NCBI GenBank assembly: GCA_003137075.1
Contig: PLES01000108.1
Location: forward strand, 1 to 42,691
DNA: 42,691 nt
Direction: 5' to 3'
Source of the DNA: Solirubrobacterales bacterium
GTDB lineage: Bacteria; Actinomycetota; Thermoleophilia; Solirubrobacterales; Solirubrobacteraceae
The notes under the pieces are model-generated. The model did not search any database and had not been told where the DNA came from. It saw only the letters and a list, made by a program, of their open reading frames with translations. Positions 31,994 through 40,488 of the stretch are shown piece after piece. The position numbers and the translations under genes were made by a program. Every line of letters starts with the position of its first letter. Position 1 is the stretch's first letter.

Positions 31994-33802
31994 CTAAACC
32001 GCGCCGGGCTGCGCAGCCCGTCCAGCCTCGAGCGCCGCGATGAACTCGGCTGCGGGCGCCGGGCGCCCGAACAGGTAGCCCTGCGCCCTCGGCGCACCAA
32101 GTTCCACCAGCAGCTCGCGCATCGCCTGCGTCTCGACTCCCTCGACGATGTTGCTGACCTCCAGCACGCCCGCGATCTGGATCAATCCGGCGAGCACCAC
32201 GCGGCCGGCCGCGGGCGTGACTGACGCCGGACCGATGCGCTCATCCTCAGGCAGATCACCGGTCGCTGCGAGCAGCAACAGGCGATCGAGTTTGACGATC
32301 GACACGGGCGCCACGCGCAGCCGCTCGAGCGAGGCGAAGCCGGCGCCGAAATCGTCGAGCGCCAGTTGTACGCCCGCGTCACGCAGCTCGATCAGCGCCT
32401 TGACCCCGCGTTCGTTGATCGCGCGGTTGGTCTCGGTCAGCTCCAGCACGATGTCCTTCGGCTGCAAGCCCGTCTCGCTGATCGCGTGCAGCACCGAGCG
32501 AGTGAAACCGGCCCAGCGGACCATCCGCGCGGAGACGTTGACGTGCACCGCGAGGTCACGCCCCTGGTCGCGCCACGCCCGGGCCTGCTCGCAGACCTGG
32601 CGCAGCATGTGAATGTCGAGATCGATGATCAGCGAGCTCTCTTCGGCGGCCGGCACAACCTCACCCGCGCCGAGCACGCTGCCGTCCTCAAGCTGCCAGC
32701 GCACCAGCGCCTCGACAGCGCGCACCGAACCGCTCGGCAGATCGACTATCGGCTGGTAGTGCGGCAGGATCTCGCCGCTCTCAATCGCGTTGCGCAGGCG
32801 GTAGTCCACCGACAGACGCCGCAGCGGCTGGGCCGCGTCAAAGCGGTAACGGTGCAGGTTGCCGCGCCCGGCGGCCTTGGCGATCGCGACGGCAGCGTGG
32901 GCGGCGTTGTGCAGCTGGTCGGGGTCGGCTCCATCGTCCGGACCGATCGCGTAGCCGATCGACGCCCTCAGGTTGAGCTGCTGGCCGGAGGACTCGAACG
33001 GCGGCGAGAGCGCCTCACCGACCCGCGCCGCGACACCGGCCACGGTCAGCTCGGCCTCGCCCGGGTCGAGATCGGAGACCATCAGCAGGAACTCATCGGA
33101 ATCGGCGTGAACCAGCAACTCGCCCGGTTCAAGGCAGCCGTCGAGCCGCCGCGCGATCTGCATCAGCACGAGGTCACCGGCGGCGTGCCCGACCGCATCG
33201 TTGACACCGCGGAAGCGGTCAATGTCGATGTCGAGCAATGCCACCACATGCGCGTTGCGCCGGGCCCGCGCCAAGGCAAGCTTCAGATGCTCTGGCAACG
33301 CCTGGCGCGTCGGCAGTCCGGTGGTGAAGTTGTGACGCAAGACCAGCGCCGCGTGGCCGTCGATCGTCTGCGTGCCCATCGCGCTGGCGCCGAATCTGCT
33401 GAGGTCGACGACGGTCCCGTGCGTGCAGATCGGCTGACCCTGGTTGTCACGCACGATCGTGTTGCGCTCCCACACCCAGCGCGGCTCACCGTCCGGACCG
33501 ACGAGCCGGTACTCGAGGTCAAGCTGCTCCCTGGTTTCAAAGAAGCGGTCCTCCGCTTCGAGCACCCGCGCGCGGTCATCTGGGTGGATGTGCTGATACC
33601 AGAGCTGGCCGTCTGCGATGAACTCCGCGGGCTCACGACCGGTCCATTCACGCACGATCTCAGAGACGTAGCGAATCGTGCCGTCGCGGGCGTACTCAGC
33701 GACGTAGACCAGCGGCAGCGCCGGTTCGAGCGTTTCCCACCGCTCCGAGTCCATCCCCGGCTCATCCGGTCCGGTGCCGGTAGCGCCGCCCATTGAATCC
33801 AT
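31994..33802 (-). CDS. PAS-degenerate GGDEF-EAL phosphodiesterase-type protein
   Basis: Protein of 602 residues: PAS (about 25-137), GGDEF-like (about 150-320) and EAL (about 330-590) domains. The cyclase motif is ruined (ADSDEF at 233-238 instead of GGDEF), so synthesis is unlikely. The EAL motif E364-A365-L366 and N422, E454, D483-D484, K504 and E554 are intact, so c-di-GMP hydrolysis is likely; the dead GGDEF may sense GTP. No membrane helices. Single gene, divergent from the methyltransferase. Confidence 0.92.
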   Translation of the reverse strand: MDSMGGATGTGPDEPGMDSERWETLEPALPLVYVAEYARDGTIRYVSEIVREWTGREPAEFIADGQLWYQHIHPDDRARVLEAEDRFFETREQLDLEYRLVGPDGEPRWVWERNTIVRDNQGQPICTHGTVVDLSRFGASAMGTQTIDGHAALVLRHNFTTGLPTRQALPEHLKLALARARRNAHVVALLDIDIDRFRGVNDAVGHAAGDLVLMQIARRLDGCLEPGELLVHADSDEFLLMVSDLDPGEAELTVAGVAARVGEALSPPFESSGQQLNLRASIGYAIGPDDGADPDQLHNAAHAAVAIAKAAGRGNLHRYRFDAAQPLRRLSVDYRLRNAIESGEILPHYQPIVDLPSGSVRAVEALVRWQLEDGSVLGAGEVVPAAEESSLIIDLDIHMLRQVCEQARAWRDQGRDLAVHVNVSARMVRWAGFTRSVLHAISETGLQPKDIVLELTETNRAINERGVKALIELRDAGVQLALDDFGAGFASLERLRVAPVSIVKLDRLLLLAATGDLPEDERIGPASVTPAAGRVVLAGLIQIAGVLEVSNIVEGVETQAMRELLVELGAPRAQGYLFGRPAPAAEFIAALEAGRAAQPGAV

Positions 33803-33874
33803 TGTGCCTTACACCACAATCTGGAGCAAACCTTTATGCGTGCTAAGCGCAGGGTTGATATTGGCTGCTTGGCG

Positions 33875-33880
33875 TAGCCT
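33875..33880 (+). promoter_or_regulatory. Candidate -10 of the methyltransferase gene (leaderless)
   Basis: TAGCCT ends 6 nt before ATG 33887. -35 is poor. Confidence 0.35.
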
Positions 33881-33886
33881 CCGTGC

Positions 33887-34687
33887 ATGAGCTACGGATC
33901 GGACCCGCAGCACGCCAGCGTCACCGAGCAGTCGTTCGCGCAGCAGGCGCCGACCTTCGAGGACGAGCGCTTCAACCGGGTGCTGACCACCGATTCCGAT
34001 TGGCTCTACAACTCGCTGCCGCGCACAACCGGCGACCTGCTGCTCGATGTTGCCGCCGGCACCGGTTTGGCCGGTCGGTCACTGGCAGGTCAGGTACGAG
34101 CCGTGATCGCGCTCGACACGACCGCGGGGATGCTCGAAACCGGGCGTCGAGCGGCCGCCGATGAGGGGCTCACGAACATCGTCTTTCAGCGCGGCGACGC
34201 GGCCGCACTGCCGTTCCTCGACGCGAGCTTTGAGATCGTCGTCTGCCGCTACGCCCTGCACCACTTCCCAGAACCGGAGCTGCAACTGGCGCAGATGGCG
34301 CGCGTCCTAAGGCCCGGAGGCCACCTGGCGCTCGCCGATCTGCAGGCCGACGCGAACCCGAACGCCGCGACCGTGCAGAACCATTTGGAACGTCTACGCG
34401 ACCCGTCGCACGCGCACGCACTGCCGGCCGCCAAGTTGCGCGCCGCGATCGAGCGCCCCGGCCTCACGATCGTGGCCACCGAGACCCGCGCTGTACGTCG
34501 GCCCTTGGCACCGTGGATGGCACAGACCGAAACGCCGCGCGAGGCGATGGAAAAGATCGAGTTCGCGCTCACCGGCGAACTCGATCGGCGCGGCGCGCCC
34601 ACCGGTTTCCAGCCGCAACGCGATGCGACGGGCAACCTCACGATCATGCAGACGCTCACTTCGCTCGTTGCACGCAAGCCTGGCTGA
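33887..34687 (+). CDS. SAM-dependent class I methyltransferase
   Basis: Protein of 266 residues of the Methyltransf_11 (UbiE/SmtA-like) type. Motif I LLLDVAAGTGLAG, acidic LDTT after strand 2, GDAAALPF and RVLRPGGHLALADL are seen. The substrate cannot be told. The gene precedes a MetE-like methionine synthase, which supplies the methyl donor pathway; a stem-loop with T tract lies between, so they need not be one operon. Confidence 0.88.
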   Translation: MSYGSDPQHASVTEQSFAQQAPTFEDERFNRVLTTDSDWLYNSLPRTTGDLLLDVAAGTGLAGRSLAGQVRAVIALDTTAGMLETGRRAAADEGLTNIVFQRGDAAALPFLDASFEIVVCRYALHHFPEPELQLAQMARVLRPGGHLALADLQADANPNAATVQNHLERLRDPSHAHALPAAKLRAAIERPGLTIVATETRAVRRPLAPWMAQTETPREAMEKIEFALTGELDRRGAPTGFQPQRDATGNLTIMQTLTSLVARKPG

Positions 34688-34697
34688 ACGTCATTAC

Positions 34698-34742
34698 AGT
34701 CTGTGAGACCACCGCGCGATCTGCTGAGCGGTACAGACTTTT
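34698..34742 (+). terminator. Two-part stem-loop with T tract before the MetE-like gene
   Basis: AGTCTGT (34698-34704) pairs with ACAGACT (34733-34739) and ACCGC (34711-34715) with GCGGT (34728-34732), leaving a one-sided 6-nt bulge GAGACC; TTTT follows at 34739-34742. It ends the methyltransferase transcript or acts as attenuator of the next gene. I do not recognise a SAM or cobalamin riboswitch. Confidence 0.5.
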
Positions 34743-34765
34743 AGAGGACACCAGAGGAGCCCTAG

Positions 34766-35917
34766 ATGCCCGAGACTGAGTTAGTGACAACCGGCCGCCG
34801 CACGCTGCCGCCCTTCCGAGCTGATCACGTAGGCAGCCTGCTGCGGCCGCCGAGCCTGCACCAGGCGCGCGCCGACTTCAAGGCGGGGAAGATCGACCTT
34901 GACGCCCTGCATGAGGTCGAAGACGCCGCGATCCTCGACGTGATCGAGCTCCAGCGCTCGGCCGGACTGCAGTCAGTGACCGACGGTGAGTTCCGCCGCC
35001 AGTCCTGGCATATGGACTTCATCTACCAGCTGGAAGGCGTCTCCCAGGTGACCGGCGAGGTCCTGCACGTCCAGTTCAAGAATGAGAGCGGCACCTACGA
35101 CTACGCGCCGCCGGCGATGCACATCGACGGCAAGATCGGCGTCGGCGACACGATCTTCGCGGACGCGTTCAAGTTCGTGCGCGATCACGCCCACGCCGAC
35201 CAGACGCCGAAGCTCACGATCCCGTCACCGAGCATGGTCCACTACCGGGGCGGCAACTCCTCTATCGACGACTCGGTTTACCCCAACCTCGACGAGTTCT
35301 GGAACGACCTTATTGCGGCTTACGCGAAGCAGGTTCAGGGCGTCTATGACATCGGCTGCCGTTACCTGCAGCTCGACGACACTAGCCTCGCCTACGTCAA
35401 CGACCCGGCCCAGCGCGAGCACATCGTCGCGATCGGCGGGGACCCCGACCACCTGCACGAGCAGTACATCGCCAACATCAACCGGGCGCTCGCGAACAAG
35501 CCGGCTGACATGGCGATCACCACGCACCTCTGCCGCGGCAACAACCAGTCGATGTGGGCAGCCGAAGGCGGCTACGACTTCGTCGCCGAAGCGCTGTTCG
35601 GCGACCTCAACGTCAACGGCTACTTCCTGGAGTTCGATGATGAGCGCTCAGGCACATTCGAGCCGCTGCGCTACGTCCCCAAGGGCAAGCAGGTGATCCT
35701 CGGCATCGTCACCACGAAGCGCGCCGAGCTGGAGGACAAGGATTTCCTCAAGCGCCGCATCGAAGAGGCCAGCAAGTACATCGACGTCGACCAGCTCGGC
35801 ATCTCCGGCCAGTGCGGCTTCTCCTCAACCGAGGAGGGCAACAGCCTCACGATCGACGAGCAGAAGGCCAAGCTCGAGCTGATCGTTGAGGTAGCTGAAG
35901 AGGTTTGGGGCCGATAG
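34766..35917 (+). CDS. MetE-like cobalamin-independent methionine synthase, single-domain form
   Basis: Protein of 383 residues corresponding to the catalytic C-terminal barrel of MetE (about 750 residues in full). Zinc ligands are visible: H254 and C256 (THLCRGN), E289 (YFLEFDD) and C350 (GQCGFSS). Such short forms (core MetE or related methyltransferases) may methylate homocysteine with a donor other than folate polyglutamate. ATG 34766 with GGAG upstream. It follows the stem-loop at 34698 and is convergent with the DUF6295-like gene. Confidence 0.85.
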   Translation: MPETELVTTGRRTLPPFRADHVGSLLRPPSLHQARADFKAGKIDLDALHEVEDAAILDVIELQRSAGLQSVTDGEFRRQSWHMDFIYQLEGVSQVTGEVLHVQFKNESGTYDYAPPAMHIDGKIGVGDTIFADAFKFVRDHAHADQTPKLTIPSPSMVHYRGGNSSIDDSVYPNLDEFWNDLIAAYAKQVQGVYDIGCRYLQLDDTSLAYVNDPAQREHIVAIGGDPDHLHEQYIANINRALANKPADMAITTHLCRGNNQSMWAAEGGYDFVAEALFGDLNVNGYFLEFDDERSGTFEPLRYVPKGKQVILGIVTTKRAELEDKDFLKRRIEEASKYIDVDQLGISGQCGFSSTEEGNSLTIDEQKAKLELIVEVAEEVWGR

Positions 35918-35924
35918 TCCGACC

Positions 35925-35958
35925 CCGGGGTTGCTGGTCCGCTGACCAGCAACCCCGG
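35925..35958. terminator. Perfect 15-bp terminator between convergent genes
   Basis: The arm at 35925-35939 (starts CCGGGGTTGCTGG) pairs with 35944-35958 around CGCT. A second small hairpin, GGCCGC/GCGGCC, follows up to 35974. Confidence 0.8.
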
Positions 35959-35976
35959 CCGCAGTACCGCGGCCGC

Positions 35977-36243
35977 TCAGACGGTCATCTCAGCCGGGGC
36001 TGAAGCCAGCGCCCCTTCGATGGCGGCGATCAGATCACGCGCCGATTGAGCCGTCAGCTCAACCGCGACGCGAGCGCCGGGACCCTTCGATGGGTCGGCA
36101 AAGTCGATGTTGAGGGTGTGTTCGGCCATCGCATGCACCGGGTGGTCGAAGTAGACGGTGCCGTTGGTGACGTGAAACCACTTGCTGGCCGGGCCTTTGG
36201 CGCTGCCATCGAGGTCTGTCGTCAGGGTTGCGTAGGTGCACAT
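35977..36243 (-). CDS. DUF6295-like small protein
   Basis: Protein of 88 residues, opening MCTYATLTTDLDGSAKGPAS, then HVTNGTVYFDHPVHAMAEHTLNIDF and a C-terminal helix SARDLIAAIEGAL. The pattern looks like the actinobacterial family I know as DUF6295; function unknown. It follows the dienelactone-hydrolase gene after 2 nt, so the two are an operon. I am unsure of the family number. Confidence 0.7.
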   Translation of the reverse strand: MCTYATLTTDLDGSAKGPASKWFHVTNGTVYFDHPVHAMAEHTLNIDFADPSKGPGARVAVELTAQSARDLIAAIEGALASAPAEMTV

Positions 36244-36245
36244 GT

Positions 36246-36989
36246 TCAGAGCCCCAGGTTGGTTGCGAAGAAGGTTTCGATCTGCTCCCAGCCGTCGTTG
36301 GCAGCGGCGACCCGGTAGCTGGGCCGGTCGACCGAGAAGAAGGCGTGACCGGCGTCGTCGTAGCGGTGAAACTCGTACGCCTTGCCGAGCTGCTTGAGAA
36401 TGCCCTCGAGCTCGTCGACCTGCTCAGGACTCGGGTGCTGGTCCTCATTGCCGAACAGGCCGAGCAACGGTGCGCTCAAGTTCGGTAGCTGGTCGACGAG
36501 GTTCGTGACCTTGAGCGGGAAGCCCTCCGGCGGCGTGCCGACGACAAACGCGCCGTAACAGTCGACGGCGGCGTCGAGTTCGAGGTTGCAGGCAGCCAGC
36601 ACCGACTGGCGCCCGCCGGAGCAGTGGCCGATCACGCCGACCTTGCCGTTCGACGTCGGTAGCGAGCGCAGGTACTCAGCGGCGGCCGCCACGTCGGCGA
36701 CCAGCTGGCTGTCGGGTACGCCGCCCTTGGCTCGCGCGGCCGCGGCCGCGTCCGCCGGGTCGAGACCGTCGCCTTCACGCGAGTAGAGGTTCGGCATCGC
36801 CACGTCATAGCCGAGCTCGGCGATCCGTCTCGCCAGCTCCTTGGTCGCGCGGTCGTAACCGGGCAGGTGATGGATTACCACCACAGCTCCGCGTTCGCCG
36901 TCGTCCAGGGGACTCGAGACGTAGGTCTCGAGCTGATCACCCGTGCCGCTGGTGATCTTGATTGTTTGCGCAGTTAGGGAATCGCTCAT
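36246..36989 (-). CDS. Dienelactone hydrolase-family protein
   Basis: Alpha/beta hydrolase of 247 residues with a cysteine nucleophile: C123 in GHCSGG, D183 (GNEDQHP) and H215 (DDAGHAFF), the DLH triad. DLH opens dienelactones in chlorocatechol routes; many relatives have other ester or lactone substrates. It has the full length and no signal peptide. First gene of an operon with the DUF6295-like gene, upstream of no catechol genes. Confidence 0.88.
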   Translation of the reverse strand: MSDSLTAQTIKITSGTGDQLETYVSSPLDDGERGAVVVIHHLPGYDRATKELARRIAELGYDVAMPNLYSREGDGLDPADAAAAARAKGGVPDSQLVADVAAAAEYLRSLPTSNGKVGVIGHCSGGRQSVLAACNLELDAAVDCYGAFVVGTPPEGFPLKVTNLVDQLPNLSAPLLGLFGNEDQHPSPEQVDELEGILKQLGKAYEFHRYDDAGHAFFSVDRPSYRVAAANDGWEQIETFFATNLGL

Positions 36990-37029
36990 GCCGCGATTCT
37001 TTCACCAGCCACTTCGCGCACGCGCCGCC

Positions 37030-37506
37030 TCAGGAGACGGCCAGCTCAGCACGGAGCTCTTCGGCGCCATCCTGAGCTTCGCGCAGCAGTTCACCGTCGT
37101 CGCTGACCGCATAGGCGCCGGTTCGAATCAGCGGCGGCGAGTAAGCGTGGATCGTGACGGCCGGCATCTCACCGGCGTGCAGCACCCGGTGGATCGCGTT
37201 CGGGGGGATCGTGATTGTCGCCCCCGGCCCGCTGACGGTGCTGAGCGGCTCGGCGTTGAGGCGCAGGCGATCCTCACGCACCTGGCCCTCGATCACGGTG
37301 ATCGCCGCCGCCGAGGCATCGTGGTCATGAAAGCCGGTGTCGTCGTCCTGCGACCAGCAGATCAGCCAGGCGTTGACGTCCTCATCGTCCCAGAGCAACT
37401 CGTAGATCCGCTGGTCCGGGTCGTGTCGTACGAGCTCACGCCAGTGCTCGCTATCGGCGGCGAGCCGCGAGACGAATGCGGTGAGCTCAGTCGGCGAAAG
37501 GCTCAT
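37030..37506 (-). CDS. Cysteine dioxygenase-type cupin protein
   Basis: Protein of 158 residues. Iron ligands H60 and H62 (GFHDHDAS) and H106, and the H120-x-Y122 pair in IHAYSPPL, match type I cysteine dioxygenase, which oxidises cysteine to the sulfinate. Short bacterial relatives also accept 3-mercaptopropionate or related thiols, so the substrate is uncertain. Its start overlaps the stop of the amidohydrolase gene upstream (ATGA). Confidence 0.82.
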   Translation of the reverse strand: MSLSPTELTAFVSRLAADSEHWRELVRHDPDQRIYELLWDDEDVNAWLICWSQDDDTGFHDHDASAAAITVIEGQVREDRLRLNAEPLSTVSGPGATITIPPNAIHRVLHAGEMPAVTIHAYSPPLIRTGAYAVSDDGELLREAQDGAEELRAELAVS

Positions 37507-38411
37507 GCGTGCAGCCTCGCCAGCAACTGGGAGCCGTTGGCCTGCAACAGGCGGTCGCGACCGGTCGGCAGCGGTTCGATCACCGGCCGGTCCGACCCGT
37601 ACAGCATCTGCGCCTCGCCGACCAGGTGCGCCATCATCTCAACGGCCGCTGGGCCGTAGCTCGAATTCTCGTAGAAGGTCAAAGGGTCGCGCAGGTCAAC
37701 GACTGGCCCGCCGCGGGTGTCCAAGCGCTCCGCCAGCAGCGGCGCACCGCCCGCGAGCATCGCGAACAGCACCTTCAGCTCAGGGTGTTCACGACGTCCG
37801 CGAGTCACGAAGCTGAGCCATGCAGCCTGCATCTGCGAGACGTAGTCGGTCAGCGCGCGCCACCAGAGCGGCTCACCGAACTCACTCGGCGTGGGCCGCT
37901 GACCCGGCGCGCGCCCTGGATGCACGAACAGCGTCACATCGCGACGCGCGATCCGCTCGAGTACCGGCCCAAGCCGCTCAAGGGCATCCGGCGAGGCGAG
38001 CGCGCCGGCCGTCAGCGAGATGCCGACGCAGCCACGACCGAGCAGATGATCGACCTCATCGGGTTCGGCACCGTCGACCGCGATCGGACCCCAGGCAGCG
38101 AACTCAGATGGCAGCGCGAGCACACCGTCCAGATGGGCATCGATCAGCTCCAGCGCGCGCTCTCTCGGCAGCGCTTCGATCCCGATCGGGCTGGAGATCG
38201 CGATCAGCGCCAGGTCGAGCCCGTCCTCGCGGACGCGCACTGCCCGGCGCTCGGTTGACTCCGCAGCGACGTCAATCACATACGGCGACTCAGCCGCACT
38301 GTGCAGCACCGTGAGTCCGTCTTCGTAACGCACCAGCGGTAGCGAATCGCGTTGCGCGAGGCGCTCCAGCAGCGGCACTGTCCAGATGTGTTGATGAGCG
38401 TCGACCAGCAT
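37503..38411 (-). CDS. Amidohydrolase-2-family protein
   Basis: TIM-barrel metal hydrolase of 302 residues, starting VDAHQHIW with the first metal site HxH, a middle lysine/His region and ending near LLYGSDRPVIEPLP, the final Asp site. This family includes decarboxylases and lactonases such as those of aromatic catabolism. ATG 38411 is preferred over ATG 38423 because a GGGAGAGG site precedes it; the earlier ATG lies in that site. It is in one unit with the CDO-type gene. Confidence 0.85.
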   Translation of the reverse strand: MLVDAHQHIWTVPLLERLAQRDSLPLVRYEDGLTVLHSAAESPYVIDVAAESTERRAVRVREDGLDLALIAISSPIGIEALPRERALELIDAHLDGVLALPSEFAAWGPIAVDGAEPDEVDHLLGRGCVGISLTAGALASPDALERLGPVLERIARRDVTLFVHPGRAPGQRPTPSEFGEPLWWRALTDYVSQMQAAWLSFVTRGRREHPELKVLFAMLAGGAPLLAERLDTRGGPVVDLRDPLTFYENSSYGPAAVEMMAHLVGEAQMLYGSDRPVIEPLPTGRDRLLQANGSQLLARLHA

Positions 38412-38493
38412 CGCCTCTCCCATACTACACCAAGTCTATGGTAATTGTCCTATAAGCGCCCGCTGTGGGCACTTATTTGTCGCGTGTGAGGAC

Positions 38494-39669
38494 TCAGAGA
38501 TCGAGCCCGACGTAGTTCTCAGCCAGGGTGGTCTGGGCGGCGAGCGAGGTGCCGACGTATTGGAGCTGCGAGCGCTGCAGCTCACGTCCGTAGGCGTCGT
38601 CGTTGGGATCGAGATGCAGCATCTGGGTCATCCACCAGGAGAAGTGCTGGGCCCGCCAGACGCGACGCAGACAGTCATCTGAGTATGTGTCGAGTCCCGA
38701 GGCGTCACTGTCGCTGAAGAAGCGATCGAGCGCGGCTGACAGGATCGTCACGTCAGATGCGGCCAGGTTCAAGCCCTTGGCGCCCGTCGGCGGCACGATG
38801 TGGGCGGCATCACCGGCCAGGAACAGGGCCCCGTAGCGCATCGGCGCGGCGACGAAGCTCCGCATCGGCGTGATCCCCTTCTCGATCACCGGCCCTTCGG
38901 GAAGCGACCAACCCGGAGTCGCGAGCCGTAGGTGCAGTTCCTCCCAGATGCGCGCGTCCGGCCAGTCCCCGACCTGCTCGCTCGGCTCGACCTGGATGTA
39001 GAGGCGGCTGAGCTGGCGCGACCTCAGGCTGCGCAGGGCGAATCCGCGCTCGTTGATCGCGTAGATCAGCTCGTCGTCCGGGGTGAAGATCTCGGCCATG
39101 ATGCCGAGCCAGGCGAATGGGTATTCGCGCGCCCATGTCTGTTGCACGCCGGCTGGGATCGACTGCCGGCAGATTCCGTGGAAGCCGTCGCAGCCCGCGA
39201 TCACCGCGGCTCGCAGCTCGTACTCGCGGCCACCGTGTTGGTAGCGGACCACCGGCTGATCAGAGGTGAGGTCGTCGACGCTCACGTCCTCACACTCGAA
39301 CAGCAGCGGCACCTCGGTCTCGATCCGGGCGGCGATCAGATCCTTGACGATCTCCGTCTGCCCGTAAATCGTGAGCGGGTCACTTCCCGCGAGCTTGTCG
39401 ACCGCGATGTGATGGTTCTCACCGTAGAAGCGCAGGTTGATGCCGCCGTGCAGGATCCCGTCCCTGACCATGCGGTCGCCGATGCCTGCTTCGAGCAGCG
39501 TCTTGCGGGTGCCGGGCTCAAGTACTCCTGCCCGGATCCGCGACTCGCAATACTCACGACTGCGGTTCTCGAGGATCACATTTTCGATCCCCAACTGCTC
39601 GAGCAGACGCCCGAGCAAGAGACCGGCCGGGCCGGCGCCGACGATCGCGACCTGAGTGGTATCCGCCAT
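38494..39669 (-). CDS. pobA: 4-hydroxybenzoate 3-monooxygenase
   Basis: FAD monooxygenase of 391 residues that turns 4-hydroxybenzoate into protocatechuate. FAD motif GAGPAG, then the family-specific RIRAGVLEPGT, the central GCDGFHGICR and GDAAHIVPPTGAKGLNLA near residue 285. Length and motifs match PobA of Pseudomonas. It is on the same strand as the amidohydrolase/CDO pair, with an 82-nt gap to it. No protocatechuate ring-cleavage genes are in the window. A TACT-like -10 lies just upstream. Confidence 0.93.
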   Translation of the reverse strand: MADTTQVAIVGAGPAGLLLGRLLEQLGIENVILENRSREYCESRIRAGVLEPGTRKTLLEAGIGDRMVRDGILHGGINLRFYGENHHIAVDKLAGSDPLTIYGQTEIVKDLIAARIETEVPLLFECEDVSVDDLTSDQPVVRYQHGGREYELRAAVIAGCDGFHGICRQSIPAGVQQTWAREYPFAWLGIMAEIFTPDDELIYAINERGFALRSLRSRQLSRLYIQVEPSEQVGDWPDARIWEELHLRLATPGWSLPEGPVIEKGITPMRSFVAAPMRYGALFLAGDAAHIVPPTGAKGLNLAASDVTILSAALDRFFSDSDASGLDTYSDDCLRRVWRAQHFSWWMTQMLHLDPNDDAYGRELQRSQLQYVGTSLAAQTTLAENYVGLDL

Positions 39670-39743
39670 CTGCCGAGTATGTCGAGCATTACAGACATTT
39701 GCTCCCTGAGATCACCAGCGTGACCCGCCACAGGGTGCCCGGA

Positions 39744-39749
39744 TAAGCT
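39744..39749 (+). promoter_or_regulatory. Candidate -10 of the hypothetical gene (leaderless)
   Basis: TAAGCT ends 7 nt before GTG 39757. Confidence 0.35.
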
Positions 39750-39756
39750 CCGCACC

Positions 39757-40470
39757 GTGCCCTCCGATGCGCCCACGCTAACGCCCCTGATCACCGCGCG
39801 TGAGCCTGCACTGATCAGCGACGGCGGTGGCTTGCCGTTTGCCCCACTGGCGCCGCTGGCGCCGTTCGAGCCGCTTGATCCGAACTCGCCTGCGGTCGAG
39901 GCACTGATCCAGCAGATCGACTTCGGGCGCAAACGGGCGAGCAAGGGCGCCGGCCGCTTCCGTCGCGCCCCGCGCCTGCCGGAGCTCGACGTCAGTGAAA
40001 AGCTCGCCGGATGGCGTGAGCTGGCCACTGCCGAGGATGAGATCCTCTATGCCAAGGGCCGCCCGCCGCAACTGCTGACGGTCGCCGTCAGCCGTGCAAA
40101 GCGCGACAAGTGGCTGGTTGTCGGCGTCAGCAACTCGCGGCCGCTGCGGGCGTCGCGCCAGGGCCTTCGGGCCTCCTCGTGGCGCCTGGACCCTGACTTC
40201 GAGGTCAACTCCGGCGACAGCGAACTGCACATCTTGGTGACGGAGCAGACCCAGGCGACCGGCGTACCGGCCGACGACCGCATGCTCGCGCCCGACCTCT
40301 ATATCGGCGCCGACGAACTGGTTCTGCGCGTCTACGTCAAAGCGCTTGAGGGCTACACCGGCAGGACTCGCCGCTACGAGACCGCGGTGACGGTCCGACT
40401 GCCGGAGCCGGTCGGCGACCGCGCGATCGTGGACGGCGCCGTGTACGAGCCTCCAGGCACCTCCGCCTGA
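39757..40470 (+). CDS. Hypothetical protein with proline-rich N-terminus
   Basis: Soluble protein of 237 residues. The N-terminus carries a short proline repeat (PFAPLAPLAPFEPLDP), followed by basic and beta-rich parts (RRAPRLPELDV, WRLDPDFEVNSGDSELHILV). No signal peptide or membrane helix. I know no family. GTG 39757 is supported by the TAAGCT 7 nt upstream. Divergent from pobA but no functional hint. Confidence 0.65.
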   Translation: MPSDAPTLTPLITAREPALISDGGGLPFAPLAPLAPFEPLDPNSPAVEALIQQIDFGRKRASKGAGRFRRAPRLPELDVSEKLAGWRELATAEDEILYAKGRPPQLLTVAVSRAKRDKWLVVGVSNSRPLRASRQGLRASSWRLDPDFEVNSGDSELHILVTEQTQATGVPADDRMLAPDLYIGADELVLRVYVKALEGYTGRTRRYETAVTVRLPEPVGDRAIVDGAVYEPPGTSA

Positions 40471-40488
40471 AGTACCGAGCGTGCTCGC

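Noticed and set aside
32366-33796. A 476-codon plus-strand frame opposite the second EAL gene
   Set aside because: Shadow frame of a gene with intact EAL residues.
34698-34765. SAM or cobalamin riboswitch before the MetE-like gene
   Set aside because: The known core motifs of these riboswitches are not visible; only a bulged hairpin is present.
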